Shown here piece after piece: positions 41,174 through 49,329 of a stretch of DNA of 64,000 nt (position 1 is its first letter; every line of letters begins with the position of its first letter). The stretch lies in assembly GCA_023459495.1 (NCBI GenBank), contig JAEWTL010000026.1, positions 1 through 64,000 of the forward strand, written 5' to 3'. The position numbers were made by a program, and so were the translations under genes. This DNA comes from Bacillota bacterium (GTDB lineage: Bacteria > Bacillota > Clostridia > Christensenellales > SZUA-584). Below the pieces are notes generated by a model, which had not been told where the DNA came from, ran no database searches, and worked only from the letters and a program-made list of their open reading frames with translations.

Positions 41174-41180
41174 TTAAAAA

Positions 41181-42314
41181 ATGAGAATCAACAACAACAT
41201 CATGGCCATGAACACCCATCGTCAGTATTCGATCAACAACGATAGCATGGCCAAAGCAACCGAGAAGCTGTCTTCTGGCTTAAGGATCAACCGCGCGGGC
41301 GACGATGCTGCAGGTCTCGCTATTTCCGAGAAAATGCGTTCGCAGATCCGCGGCCTCAACATGGCTTCCAAGAACAGCCAGGACGCGATTTCGCTGGTGC
41401 AGACCGCAGAAGGCGCGCTGACCGAAACTCACTCCATCCTTCAGCGTATGAGCGAGCTGGCCACGCAGTCGGCTTCTGACACCAACCAGGATGACGTTGA
41501 CCGTGACGCGTTGCAGGCCGAGTTCACTGCCCTCCGTTCCGAAATCGACGACATCGCCGACAAGACCGCGTTCAACGGCAAGAAGCTGCTGGATGGCTCG
41601 TTCGGCAGCAAGGGAACGGTGGATACCACTTCGGGTATTAAAGTTGGTACTCTTGGCGTAACGAACATCAAATTTGAAGGCTTTGCGGATACTGAAGCCG
41701 ACACTGACGGTACTCAGTACACAATCTCCTTTGCGGCGGCTGCAGGCGATCCGTACACGGCAAGCTTCGACACAATTGATGTCAATGGCATTAACAACTC
41801 GGATGGCGCAAAGACGATTGCCATCGACTTTGGCAATGGCCAAAAGATAACTCTTGAGTTCTCTGATGCTGCTGCTGAGGACGACCTTGCAGGTTTGGAT
41901 CTGGTATTTAACATCAAGGGAGACAGTGCCAAGATTCAGACAGGTGCAAATGAAGGCGACAGTCTTGCCCTCACGATCGACAACATGGGCTCGGTCGCGT
42001 TGAATTTGGATGGCAGCGATATCAGCACGCAGGCTGGTGCAAGCACAGCGATCACGGACGTACAGGACGCGATCAACACGGTTTCCACACAGCGCGCAAA
42101 CCTTGGTGCTGTTCAGAACCGCCTCGAGCACAAGATCAACAACCTGAACACTTCGTCCGAAAACCTGTCCGCTGCCGAAAGCCGCATCCGCGACGTCGAC
42201 ATGGCTCAGGAAATGACGGAGTATACGCAGACGAGCATACTGGTACAGGCTGCGACCTCGATGTTGGCTCAGGCCAATTCGGCTCCGCAGAACGTACTGT
42301 CTCTGCTGCGGTAA
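41181..42314 (+). CDS. hag: flagellin
   Basis: Filament subunit. The 377 residues have the conserved D0/D1 N-terminus (MRINNNIMAMNTHRQYSINN, then KLSSGLRINRAGDDAAGLAISEKM in outline, and the SELATQSASDTNQDDVDR segment), a variable outer region at about 145-275, and the conserved C-terminal D1/D0 half ending in QANSAPQNVLSLLR. The QSILVQAATSMLAQAN helix carries the usual hydrophobic zipper. It is transcribed from a SigD promoter, with a leader that has two CsrA sites, and ends at a strong terminator. The gene runs opposite to csrA-fliW, unlike Bacillus where it follows csrA. No fliD or fliS gene is nearby. Confidence 0.97.
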   Translation: MRINNNIMAMNTHRQYSINNDSMAKATEKLSSGLRINRAGDDAAGLAISEKMRSQIRGLNMASKNSQDAISLVQTAEGALTETHSILQRMSELATQSASDTNQDDVDRDALQAEFTALRSEIDDIADKTAFNGKKLLDGSFGSKGTVDTTSGIKVGTLGVTNIKFEGFADTEADTDGTQYTISFAAAAGDPYTASFDTIDVNGINNSDGAKTIAIDFGNGQKITLEFSDAAAEDDLAGLDLVFNIKGDSAKIQTGANEGDSLALTIDNMGSVALNLDGSDISTQAGASTAITDVQDAINTVSTQRANLGAVQNRLEHKINNLNTSSENLSAAESRIRDVDMAQEMTEYTQTSILVQAATSMLAQANSAPQNVLSLLR

Positions 42315-42351
42315 TTACCGTAAGAATCCGAGCACGGCCGGATTATACAGA

Positions 42352-42389
42352 ATGAAAAGCCCGCCGGTCGGCGGGCTTTTCATTTGTCT
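42352..42389 (+). terminator. Rho-independent terminator of flagellin
   Basis: A perfect 15-bp GC-rich palindrome (42352-42366 with 42369-42383) with a TTTT inside the descending arm and T-rich sequence after, 37 bases after the stop. Confidence 0.92.
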
Positions 42390-42457
42390 TTAATTGCAGC
42401 TTTTCACCATAAACAAAAACATAAAAGAAACATCCTATCGAAAGCGAGCATCAGAGT

Positions 42458-44083
42458 ATGATAAAAAGAAAGCTATTCATCACGGGTCTAGTCACGGCAA
42501 CATTACTTGTGTCTTTTCTGATACCCAGTTTAACGGCATTTGCTACTCAAGCAAGCTGGACGACGTGTGCGTCCATGTCCGTTGCGAGAAACAGTTTTCA
42601 AACAGAAGTTATAGACGGAAAGATTTATGCAATCGGGGGACAAAACTCTGGCGGACAGTTATCATCAACTGAAGTATATGATCCGAGTACAGATACATGG
42701 ACAACACTAGCATCTATGGCAACGGCACGTTATGCTCTCCAAACAGAAGTTATTAACGGTAAAATATACGCTATTGGCGGGTTTAATTCTGGCGGTGGTG
42801 TGTTAGCAAGCACCGAGGTTTATGATCCTGGTACAAATACATGGACAACACTGTCATCAATGTCCACTGAGCGATACTATTTCGGTACAGAAGTAGTTGA
42901 TGGTAAAATATATGCAATTGGTGGCCGCAGTAACAGTGGGAATTTATCATCAGCCGAAGTATACGACCCTAGTACTAATGCATGGACAACGCTATCATCG
43001 ATGTCTACAGCAAGAATGTATGTTGAAACTCAAGCAATCGACGGGAATATTTATGCCATCACCGGGCGTGCCCTTAGCGACTTATCGTCAGCAGAAGTAT
43101 ATGATCCGGGTACAGATACATGGACAACATTGCCATCTATGTCCGAAAAACGACATCTAGGTTGTACAAAAGTAATTAATGACAAAATATTTGCCTGTGG
43201 TGGAGCTAGCACCAGTTGGTTATCATCAGCCGAAGTATATGATCCAAATGTAAATACGTGGACGTCCATATCCCCTATGTCAGTGGGGAAAGCAGTATTT
43301 GGGGCGGTAATAGTAAACGGGAAGATGTATATTATTGGTGGAAGTACCGCCAGCGGCGTATATACATCATCAGCCGAAGTATATGATCCGGATGTTGATA
43401 CTTGGATGTCGGTAGCTTCTATGTCAACAGCAAGATCTAATTTCCGAGTCGAAGTCATTGATGAAACGATATATGCAATAGGTGGTTATAATGGTTCTAC
43501 TACTATATCATCAGTTGAAAGCTATCAAGCCGCACCTAAAGCACCTGTTAACCTTACCGCAACAGCCGGAGATTCGCAAGTCAATCTTACATGGAGTTCC
43601 GTATCAGATGCGGAAAGCTATACGATAATGCGTTCCACTACGTCGGGCGACAGCTATACAGCGATTGCCTCAGGCGTGACTTCGGCTTCCTTTACTGATA
43701 CGGAGGTGATTAACGGTACCACATACTATTATGTGGTGGTAGCGGTCAATGGCAGCGGACTAAGCGCATATTCCAATGAGGCTTCCGCAACGCCTGCATC
43801 TGTGATTCCTACGCCCACTCCCGAACCTTCCCCTACGGCCACCCCAACGACTTCCGGATATTATAACAGCGCCCTGCTGAGGATCACGATGGTTACTGGA
43901 GAAATCAAAGAATATGAATTGACTTCCGCGGAGATCGAATCATTTACGTCTTGGATGAGTAGCGAGGGTGCAGGCAACACAACCTATACGATCGAAAAAG
44001 ACTATAACCTCGGTCCATTCAGCGCCCGGGAGGAATATATCGTATACGATAAAATATCAAGTTTTGAAGTGCTTCGATACTAG
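42458..44083 (+). CDS. secreted kelch-repeat/fibronectin III protein
   Basis: A 541-residue exported protein. It has a signal peptide (basic MIKRK, hydrophobic core, likely cut after TAFA near residue 29-30), seven kelch repeats (about 35-353) each with the IYAIGG...EVYDP...TWTTL pattern, one fibronectin type III domain (about 359-450), a Pro/Thr linker (PTPTPEPSPTATPT) and a unique C-terminal domain of about 72 residues. There is no sortase motif or S-layer domain. The seven blades suggest one complete beta-propeller. The coding sequence is visibly more AT-rich than its neighbours, and the gene is wedged between flagellin and csrA, which normally are adjacent, so insertion or transfer is likely. 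No clear promoter was found, apart from read-through of the flagellin terminator. Its ligand is unknown; glycan or matrix binding is inference. Confidence 0.88.
   Translation: MIKRKLFITGLVTATLLVSFLIPSLTAFATQASWTTCASMSVARNSFQTEVIDGKIYAIGGQNSGGQLSSTEVYDPSTDTWTTLASMATARYALQTEVINGKIYAIGGFNSGGGVLASTEVYDPGTNTWTTLSSMSTERYYFGTEVVDGKIYAIGGRSNSGNLSSAEVYDPSTNAWTTLSSMSTARMYVETQAIDGNIYAITGRALSDLSSAEVYDPGTDTWTTLPSMSEKRHLGCTKVINDKIFACGGASTSWLSSAEVYDPNVNTWTSISPMSVGKAVFGAVIVNGKMYIIGGSTASGVYTSSAEVYDPDVDTWMSVASMSTARSNFRVEVIDETIYAIGGYNGSTTISSVESYQAAPKAPVNLTATAGDSQVNLTWSSVSDAESYTIMRSTTSGDSYTAIASGVTSASFTDTEVINGTTYYYVVVAVNGSGLSAYSNEASATPASVIPTPTPEPSPTATPTTSGYYNSALLRITMVTGEIKEYELTSAEIESFTSWMSSEGAGNTTYTIEKDYNLGPFSAREEYIVYDKISSFEVLRY
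42560..43530 (+). repeat. seven tandem kelch-encoding DNA repeats
   Basis: The phrase encoding E-V-Y-D-P recurs at 42671, 42815, 42956, 43094, 43232 and 43376, with a degenerate copy (ESYQA) at about 43517: a period of 138-144 bases. The TACATGGACAACA-type phrase is nearly identical at DNA level in several copies, which suggests recent duplication or gene conversion. Confidence 0.85.
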
Positions 44084-44107
44084 TGTTCACCCTATTCTAA
44101 GACATAC

Positions 44108-44161
44108 ATATAAAATAATTATACCCCCTGCGAGATACAAGGGGGTATAATTATTTTATAT
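44108..44161. terminator. bidirectional terminator between the kelch gene and csrA
   Basis: A perfect 21-bp inverted repeat (44108-44128 with 44141-44161) and a 12-base loop. The stem has five C:G pairs next to the loop and an A/T-rich base that supplies T-runs on both strands. It ends both the plus-strand kelch gene and the minus-strand fliW-csrA block. Confidence 0.92.
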
Positions 44162-44183
44162 AATTACCAATTTAACGATTGCA

Positions 44184-44393
44184 CTATTCCAAAGCAATGT
44201 TGACAATCGCAGCGCTGGCCGCTTCCCTGTTCGTGCTTATCGTCTCTTCCAGCAGCTCGCGGCGGAATATGCGCACGTCCTTGGGCGCGCATATCCCGAT
44301 TCTGACCCGGTCGCCTTCCACAGCCAGAATGTCGATGGTGATGTTCTGATCCAGGGTAATCCCTTCCCCTGCTTTACGCGTTAGTACCAGCAT
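44184..44393 (-). CDS. csrA: carbon storage/flagellin translation regulator CsrA
   Basis: RNA-binding dimer that blocks translation at GGA motifs. The 69 residues show the family's five-stranded start MLVLTRKAGEGITLDQNI, the GDRVRIGICAPKDVRIFRRELLEEI-like segment with the RNA-contacting Arg residues, and an acidic C-terminal helix. The ATG at 44393 has AAGGAGG 8 bases upstream and lies within the last codons of fliW (20-base overlap). The natural target is the flagellin leader 3 kb away, where two CsrA sites are found. It is the last gene of the long flagellar block. Confidence 0.96.
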   Translation of the reverse strand: MLVLTRKAGEGITLDQNITIDILAVEGDRVRIGICAPKDVRIFRRELLEETISTNREAASAAIVNIALE

Positions 44394-44844
44394 CGCGTTC
44401 GCCTCCTTGCAAGCTTTGCTGTATCGCCTCGTATATCGGATATCGAAGCGGAAACTCTGCGGCGTCAATGATAATCTGCTTGCCGATGCCCTGTTTGACA
44501 TTGATCACAACAGGCGCAGCCAGATTCGCAGTCATCTTTTTTAAATCTTCGGGAATGACGACTACGTTGAGTATAAGCAGATCGTTCGGGTTCTCAGTAT
44601 CCAGCCCTTCCAGTTCATTTTCCCGAATGTTGATATCATAATCATCCAGTATGGCAAACGAGATAATTACCGGAAGAGCAATATGTTTATTCTCAGTTGA
44701 CTGAAGCCAGTATATCGGCTTCGTATTTGCCACCTCAATGATGATAAACTCATGCAGATCTTCAAAACCAGGAAGCGCCGAAGGGAATCGAATTATCTTC
44801 TTCTCGTCGGTTTCCGATGTTCCAAAACGGGTCTCTACAAGCAT
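44374..44844 (-). CDS. fliW: flagellar assembly factor FliW
   Basis: Antagonist of CsrA and binding partner of flagellin: free FliW sequesters CsrA, cytoplasmic flagellin takes FliW away. The 156 residues include the family FPSALPGFEDLHEFIII start, the LPVIISFAILDDY centre and the NLLAPVVIN-like strand (MTANLAAPVVINVKQGIGKQIII). It overlaps csrA by 20 bases, so the partners are produced together. Confidence 0.95.
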   Translation of the reverse strand: MLVETRFGTSETDEKKIIRFPSALPGFEDLHEFIIIEVANTKPIYWLQSTENKHIALPVIISFAILDDYDINIRENELEGLDTENPNDLLILNVVVIPEDLKKMTANLAAPVVINVKQGIGKQIIIDAAEFPLRYPIYEAIQQSLQGGERDAGTNA

Positions 44845-44881
44845 CGTATTGCCCTCCTGAACGATGCGCCCTGTCGGTGCG

Positions 44882-45817
44882 CTATTTGAGATAATCCAGT
44901 ATAGAAGCCTGGATGATTTGTGTGCTTACCTGCAGCGCGGAGGAGTAAACCGTTTTGGCCATGCTATAATTCATATACGCTTCTGCGATGTCTACGTCCT
45001 CGACATTGCTTTTAAGTTCCTTGTAGTTTAACTCTTCCTGATCATATCGATCCTGCAGCAATTCCAGACGATTCACCATGCCGCCTACTTTTGTATCCGT
45101 GGACATCATATGGCTTTGGCAATCCTGAAGCTTGGTAATATACTGGCCCAACTCTTCGGCGGAAGCGTCATCGGACAACGCTTTGTACAGGTTATCGAGC
45201 ACCGTATATGCGTTGTTCTCACCCGTACCCATAAGCTCTGTGCCGGTAATGGAAATATCCAAGGTAATGCCCGTGCCAATCTCATACGTGATTGATTGCG
45301 AGCCCGCTGCAATGAGCGCAGGATTAGTAGCATCCGTCAGATCAAGTCCATTGTACAATATATTTCCGTCTGCGTCCACGGTAAATGGCGCATTGTCAAC
45401 ATTATAACCGCCAAACAAATACTTGTCACTGGCCTGCCCATTGGCGATCGCAAGCACCTGATCCCTTAACTGTCCAATATAAGCTGCGATCGCGCCCTTA
45501 TCTTCCGATGTGAGTTCGTCATTTGCAGCCTGCAGTGTAGATTCGTAAGCGGATTGGATTACCTGATTCATCTGGTATACCGAAGTATCCGTCTGATTGA
45601 GCCACGTCAGAGCTGAATCGAGAACCGACTGATACTGTGAGTTCCGTTCAAGCTTAACATTACAACTCATAATTGAAATGAGCCCTACCGGATCATCCGA
45701 GAGTGAATTGATCGCCTTACCCGTCGTGACTTGCTCCTGATAATCCGTCATACGGGTCAGGTTGCTGTTCAGACTGCTCAGGTAGTTATTCATCATCATG
45801 TTATTGGTGATGCGCAT
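44882..45817 (-). CDS. flgL: flagellar hook-associated protein 3, FlgL
   Basis: Junction protein between hook and filament. The 311 residues have the flagellin-like N-terminus (MRITNNMMMNNYLSSLNSNL and KAINSLSDDPVGLISIMSC) and C-terminus (EDVDIAEAYMNYSMAKTVYSSALQVSTQIIQ in outline) with a variable centre. It lies 16 bases downstream of flgK. Confidence 0.94.
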   Translation of the reverse strand: MRITNNMMMNNYLSSLNSNLTRMTDYQEQVTTGKAINSLSDDPVGLISIMSCNVKLERNSQYQSVLDSALTWLNQTDTSVYQMNQVIQSAYESTLQAANDELTSEDKGAIAAYIGQLRDQVLAIANGQASDKYLFGGYNVDNAPFTVDADGNILYNGLDLTDATNPALIAAGSQSITYEIGTGITLDISITGTELMGTGENNAYTVLDNLYKALSDDASAEELGQYITKLQDCQSHMMSTDTKVGGMVNRLELLQDRYDQEELNYKELKSNVEDVDIAEAYMNYSMAKTVYSSALQVSTQIIQASILDYLK

Positions 45818-45833
45818 AATTTGCCTCCTGTGG

Positions 45834-47324
45834 CTACAGGCCTACTCTGCCCGTTCGGTTTATCAATACATCCAACGCCTCATCAATTGCAGTCAGTGTA
45901 CGCGAGGCAGCCGCATAAGCATACTGGTAGGAGATGAGGTTAATCACTTCTTCATCGATTGAAACGCCGGATATGGACTCCTTGCGCGTTTCAAGGTTAT
46001 TCACAATGCTCGTCTGGCTTTCTGCTGTTTCCTGAGCACCCGCGCTTGCAATACCTACCTGAACAACAAAGCTCTTCAGGAAGTTATCAAAGTTCCCGAC
46101 GGTACCCAGTTTTGTGCTGGATGTCAGTGCATATAGCTTTAATGCGTTTTCATTATTGCCAGTCTGAGTATCGGATGCTGTTAAATCCACTACTGCTCCA
46201 GAAGCCGCAATGTTGTTTACATTCTCCAGCACTTCATCAGACAGGGCGAAGTTGCCCGCGGTAATCGCTGAATATCCGCCTGCAGGTACTTTAAAAAAGT
46301 CGACTCCTGTCTGTGATGTGCCCCCGCTGTATGGGATTGTATACCCTGCGTTATGTACGGTGTTAAACTCCTCCGCAAGGCTTTGAGCCAAAGTGTTGAG
46401 ATTACTCAGCATATAGGGTATTCCCATATTGTCCGCACTGTTGCCGTCCCGAAGATCCTTATACGCCTGCAGTTTGCCGCTGCTGTATTGGAACTCATCC
46501 GTAGTTCCTTCCAGATAAATGGAATAGAACCCCGGTTCGCCTGATACCACACCGGTCTGGTCGGCAACTGCTTCCAATTTGGTTACGGAGGTATGGCTGA
46601 CTAGGTTGACACCTTCCACCGAAACAGTCAGCTTTCCCTTTGCGTCCTCTGAATAATCTATATTTACAAGCTGCGAAAGCTCGTCCAGCAACGTATTACG
46701 CTTGTCACGCAGCTCGTTTGCCTTCTGACCATTCAGCTCATACGCGTATATTTCTTCGTTATAGCTTGCAATGCTGTCAGTCAGATCGTTGATCTTGTCT
46801 ACAGTTGTACCCATAGCCGTATTATATGAATTCTGCAGATCCGTCAACTGATCTGCGTAATAATTGAGCGTCTCACACAGCTTGATACCGTTCTGTTGCA
46901 GGTTGGTGCGAATTTCAGTGTTGCCCGGATTGGTCGTCAGACTGCTGAGGCTATCATAAAAGTCCGCCAACGCTGCAGAAATTGTTCCACTCTCCGAAGT
47001 TTCGTTCATTATGGATTCAATAAATTCGAGTTCCTCAGAACGTGTACCCCATTGCCCTAAGGCCGCGTATTCATCACGCAGCTGACGGTCCACATAATCG
47101 CTTCTGACCTGGTCAATAAACGACACTTCTGCGCCGCCTCCAATCGTCACCGTTCCGGCGAAACGATTCTTGGTGTCGGGATAAATGGAATCAATAACCA
47201 GACGCTGGCGCGTATAGCCTTCTGTACTTGCATTCGATATATTATTGCCCGTCAGGGTGATCGCCTGCTGGCTGACCGTTAGACCCCGTCTGGCAATTTC
47301 CAATCCGTAAAAAATCCCCGACAT
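45834..47324 (-). CDS. flgK: flagellar hook-associated protein 1, FlgK
   Basis: First hook-filament junction protein. The 496 residues have the rod/hook N-terminus (GLEIARRGLTVSQQAITLTGNNISNASTEGYTRQR in outline), a long variable centre and the C-terminal SGVSIDEEVINLISYQYAYAAASRTLTAIDEALDVLI helix, the FlgK hallmark. Length is normal. It is followed by flgL and preceded by flgN, its chaperone. Confidence 0.95.
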   Translation of the reverse strand: MSGIFYGLEIARRGLTVSQQAITLTGNNISNASTEGYTRQRLVIDSIYPDTKNRFAGTVTIGGGAEVSFIDQVRSDYVDRQLRDEYAALGQWGTRSEELEFIESIMNETSESGTISAALADFYDSLSSLTTNPGNTEIRTNLQQNGIKLCETLNYYADQLTDLQNSYNTAMGTTVDKINDLTDSIASYNEEIYAYELNGQKANELRDKRNTLLDELSQLVNIDYSEDAKGKLTVSVEGVNLVSHTSVTKLEAVADQTGVVSGEPGFYSIYLEGTTDEFQYSSGKLQAYKDLRDGNSADNMGIPYMLSNLNTLAQSLAEEFNTVHNAGYTIPYSGGTSQTGVDFFKVPAGGYSAITAGNFALSDEVLENVNNIAASGAVVDLTASDTQTGNNENALKLYALTSSTKLGTVGNFDNFLKSFVVQVGIASAGAQETAESQTSIVNNLETRKESISGVSIDEEVINLISYQYAYAAASRTLTAIDEALDVLINRTGRVGL

Positions 47325-47335
47325 AGTTACCGCCT

Positions 47336-47836
47336 TTAAACCGTTTGATCCACCAGGCTCGGACGTACAGCACAGCCTTCTTCCATGCGTCCGGAACCGG
47401 AATAGATATTCAGCGTGTCCTGTGTGCCAGTCATCAGGTTTATACAGTACGATGCATACTGCAGCTGCGCATCGATTAGCATCTTGTTGATTGTGCCCGC
47501 ACGGCGCAGCTTCATGGCCGTGTGCTCAAGTTCCTGCGCAAGGTCCTTAAGCTCTTCTCTAAGACCGACAGGTGCAGCTTCGATTATGTCCTTAACCCGT
47601 TTCTTTGCTGCCGGAAGCCCTAAGATTTCACGAATATCAGTGAACGATTTTTCCTTCTCGGTTTCCAGCTTTTTAATCTCAGCAAGCGCTGCCTTCTGCT
47701 TTTCAACAATTTCAGAAAGAGAATTGACCTCGTTTTTCATCACTGCTTCCTTCTCTTCCTGCGACAACACAAGCAGCCCGTCGTAAAGCTCTATCTCTTT
47801 CTTGAATATATCCTTTAAATAAAAGAAATGCTCCAA
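47336..47836 (-). CDS. flgN: FlgN-type flagellar chaperone
   Basis: Export chaperone for FlgK and FlgL. It is an all-helical protein of about 166 residues with a long coiled coil (EEKEAVMKNEVNSLSEIVEKQK and ELKDLAQELEHTAMKLRRAG) and the C-terminal YASYCINLMTG helix that docks the hook-associated proteins. Start choice is uncertain. A TTG at 47836 has AAGGGGTGG 5 bases upstream; a GTG at 47845 overlaps that sequence. I prefer the TTG. It lies between flgM and flgK, as in Bacillus (yvyG). Confidence 0.88.
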   Translation of the reverse strand: MEHFFYLKDIFKKEIELYDGLLVLSQEEKEAVMKNEVNSLSEIVEKQKAALAEIKKLETEKEKSFTDIREILGLPAAKKRVKDIIEAAPVGLREELKDLAQELEHTAMKLRRAGTINKMLIDAQLQYASYCINLMTGTQDTLNIYSGSGRMEEGCAVRPSLVDQTV

Positions 47837-47860
47837 GCAGTCCACCCCTTTCTCAGAGCC

Positions 47861-48136
47861 TTACTTTCCGAAGATTTTTCGTGCCACATCTTCACCAGAA
47901 ACGGAATAAGTCCCATCTGCTACCTTGCGCGAGACCTCTTCCAGACGGCTCTGCCGTTCAGGCGACTGCGTCTCCATTGCCTCTTTTGCTGCTTTAAAAG
48001 CAGCGGAGAAGGTTTTGGCTTCGCTGGTCAATTCCGCTTTATCCACCGATGATGCCGGGTTCTCTGTCTCAGTCTTTCCCCGGATACGCCCGTATTGGTT
48101 TAAAAGCTCTTTAGGCGAGATCGAATCGATTCTCAT
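47861..48136 (-). CDS. flgM: anti-sigma-28 factor FlgM
   Basis: Binds SigD until the hook is finished and then is exported or degraded. The 91 residues have the typical disordered N-terminus and the SigD-binding C-terminal helices (SRLEEVSRKVADGTYSVSGEDVARKIFG), with the conserved VDKAELTSEAK near residue 32. GAGGTG precedes the ATG by 6 bases. It shares its transcript with yvyF and flgN. The target sigma factor is encoded 2.6 kb upstream. Confidence 0.93.
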   Translation of the reverse strand: MRIDSISPKELLNQYGRIRGKTETENPASSVDKAELTSEAKTFSAAFKAAKEAMETQSPERQSRLEEVSRKVADGTYSVSGEDVARKIFGK

Positions 48137-48157
48137 CTATATCACCTCATAAAGTGT

Positions 48158-48559
48158 TTACTCTCGATAATTAACGTGCATCCTCGCCGCAGCATTCCTT
48201 TGCGGCTCCACTTTTCCATCTGACTTAAACGAGTTGCTCAACATCTCTTCCAATTGAGCTTGACAATCCAGACAATACCGTCCACTTGGTATGGGTGCTC
48301 CGCACTTTTCGCACTCGAGAAAGTTGCCCATGCCGCTGACCGAAAGCCTTCCCTCACGCAGGAACCCCAACACGATGTTCTCCGGTACGCCAGTCGCCTT
48401 CGCCGTTTCAAAAAGATTGGAATCCGGATGATCGTAAAGGTAGTTCTTTACGGTGATAAAGTACGTATCCATCAACTCTGCGCACTCGGGGCACATAATT
48501 GATCCAAATGATTGGAACAATCGTCTGCAATTCCGGCACTGTTTAACAGTTGTATTCAT
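48158..48559 (-). CDS. yvyF: flagellar operon zinc-ribbon protein YvyF
   Basis: A 133-residue protein of the YvyF family found directly before flgM in Firmicutes. It has a zinc ribbon at each end: CRNCRRLF...CPEC (8-28) and CEKCGAPIPSGRYCLDC (80-96), with a helical middle (NYLYDHPDSNLFETAKATGVPENIVLGFLREGRL in outline) that resembles a DNA- or protein-binding helix-turn-helix. Its biochemical role is not established; flagellar regulation is inferred from constant neighbourhood. Confidence 0.88.
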   Translation of the reverse strand: MNTTVKQCRNCRRLFQSFGSIMCPECAELMDTYFITVKNYLYDHPDSNLFETAKATGVPENIVLGFLREGRLSVSGMGNFLECEKCGAPIPSGRYCLDCQAQLEEMLSNSFKSDGKVEPQRNAAARMHVNYRE

Positions 48560-48573
48560 ATCCCTGTACTCCC

Positions 48574-49326
48574 TTACCGGATATTGTTCGTTTCTGAGGC
48601 CATATTATCCCAGGTCGTAAGCACCTTACCTGCTAATGAGTACGCCCGTTGCGTGCGGATCAGTTTGGTCAGTTCCAGACTGACATCCACATTGGACGAT
48701 TCGAGATAGCCCTGTCTCACCGTTGCTTTGCTTGCAATGGCATCGCCGGATGCAACTGTTGCCGCGTAGCAGCCCTTGCCCATCTGGGCTAGCCCGTCTT
48801 TATTGACGAAGGTAGCGATGCCCAGTTTCGCCGCTGTACCATTGCCGAAATCCAGCATGCCATCCGACGAAACGGATATGCCATTCGCGTCTTCAGGTAG
48901 CATGATCCTGTTCCCGTCCGAGTCGAGTACATAATACCCTTCCGATGTAGTCAGATAGCGTCCGGTCGCTTCCACCGAGACCGTAAATGCCCCACTGCGT
49001 GTATATTGTACTTCTCCAGCACTGTTCTGCACCGTAAAAAAGCCGTCGCCTTCGATACAAAAATCAAGTGTTTCGCCTGTCGCAACCGGAGTACCTGCGG
49101 TAAAATCACGATAGGCTGTAGCAACCAACACGCCGCTGCCCTGCTGCAAATTCGCGGTGCTCGTCGTATCCGCGGGGTTGATCATATGCGTATAGAGCGC
49201 ATCCTTAAAGCCTGTACTCTGTGATTTGTAGCCCGTTGTGCTTACGTTGGCAAGGTTGGACGCAATGGTGTCCAGCCGTTGCTGCTGTGCCTGAAGGCCA
49301 TGTTTCGCGGTATAAATGGATTGCAT
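48574..49326 (-). CDS. flhP: flagellar distal-rod type protein FlhP (FlgG-like)
   Basis: Rod protein of the FlgF/FlgG group. The 250 residues show the rod/hook N-terminus (IYTAKHGLQAQQQRLDTIASNLANVSTTGYK in outline), the DFCIEGDGFFTVQ strand and a C-terminal YLESSNVDVSLELTKLIRTQRAYSL helix. Paired with the gene 3 bases upstream in the same arrangement as Bacillus flhO-flhP. Assignment between FlgF and FlgG roles is by order only. Confidence 0.88.
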   Translation of the reverse strand: MQSIYTAKHGLQAQQQRLDTIASNLANVSTTGYKSQSTGFKDALYTHMINPADTTSTANLQQGSGVLVATAYRDFTAGTPVATGETLDFCIEGDGFFTVQNSAGEVQYTRSGAFTVSVEATGRYLTTSEGYYVLDSDGNRIMLPEDANGISVSSDGMLDFGNGTAAKLGIATFVNKDGLAQMGKGCYAATVASGDAIASKATVRQGYLESSNVDVSLELTKLIRTQRAYSLAGKVLTTWDNMASETNNIR

Positions 49327-49329
49327 GGA

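Larger units (their letters stand above)
40860..41180. other. divergent regulatory region between fliF and flagellin
   Basis: A 321-base AT-rich spacer with no gene. It holds a sigma-A-like promoter for fliF, a sigma-28 promoter for flagellin, a flagellin leader of about 98 bases carrying two CsrA sites, and an unexplained tandem CCGAAGGC pair (41104-41121) inside a CACAAA/TTTGTG hairpin. Confidence 0.8.

Noticed and set aside
41280..42131. Open frame of 283 codons on the minus strand opposite flagellin
   Set aside because: Shadow of a highly biased flagellin gene; Cys/Arg/Val-rich composition with no family pattern.
42560..43530. Regular repeats that could suggest a CRISPR-like array
   Set aside because: The period of 138-144 bases is in frame and encodes kelch motifs; repeats are not identical short units with unique spacers.
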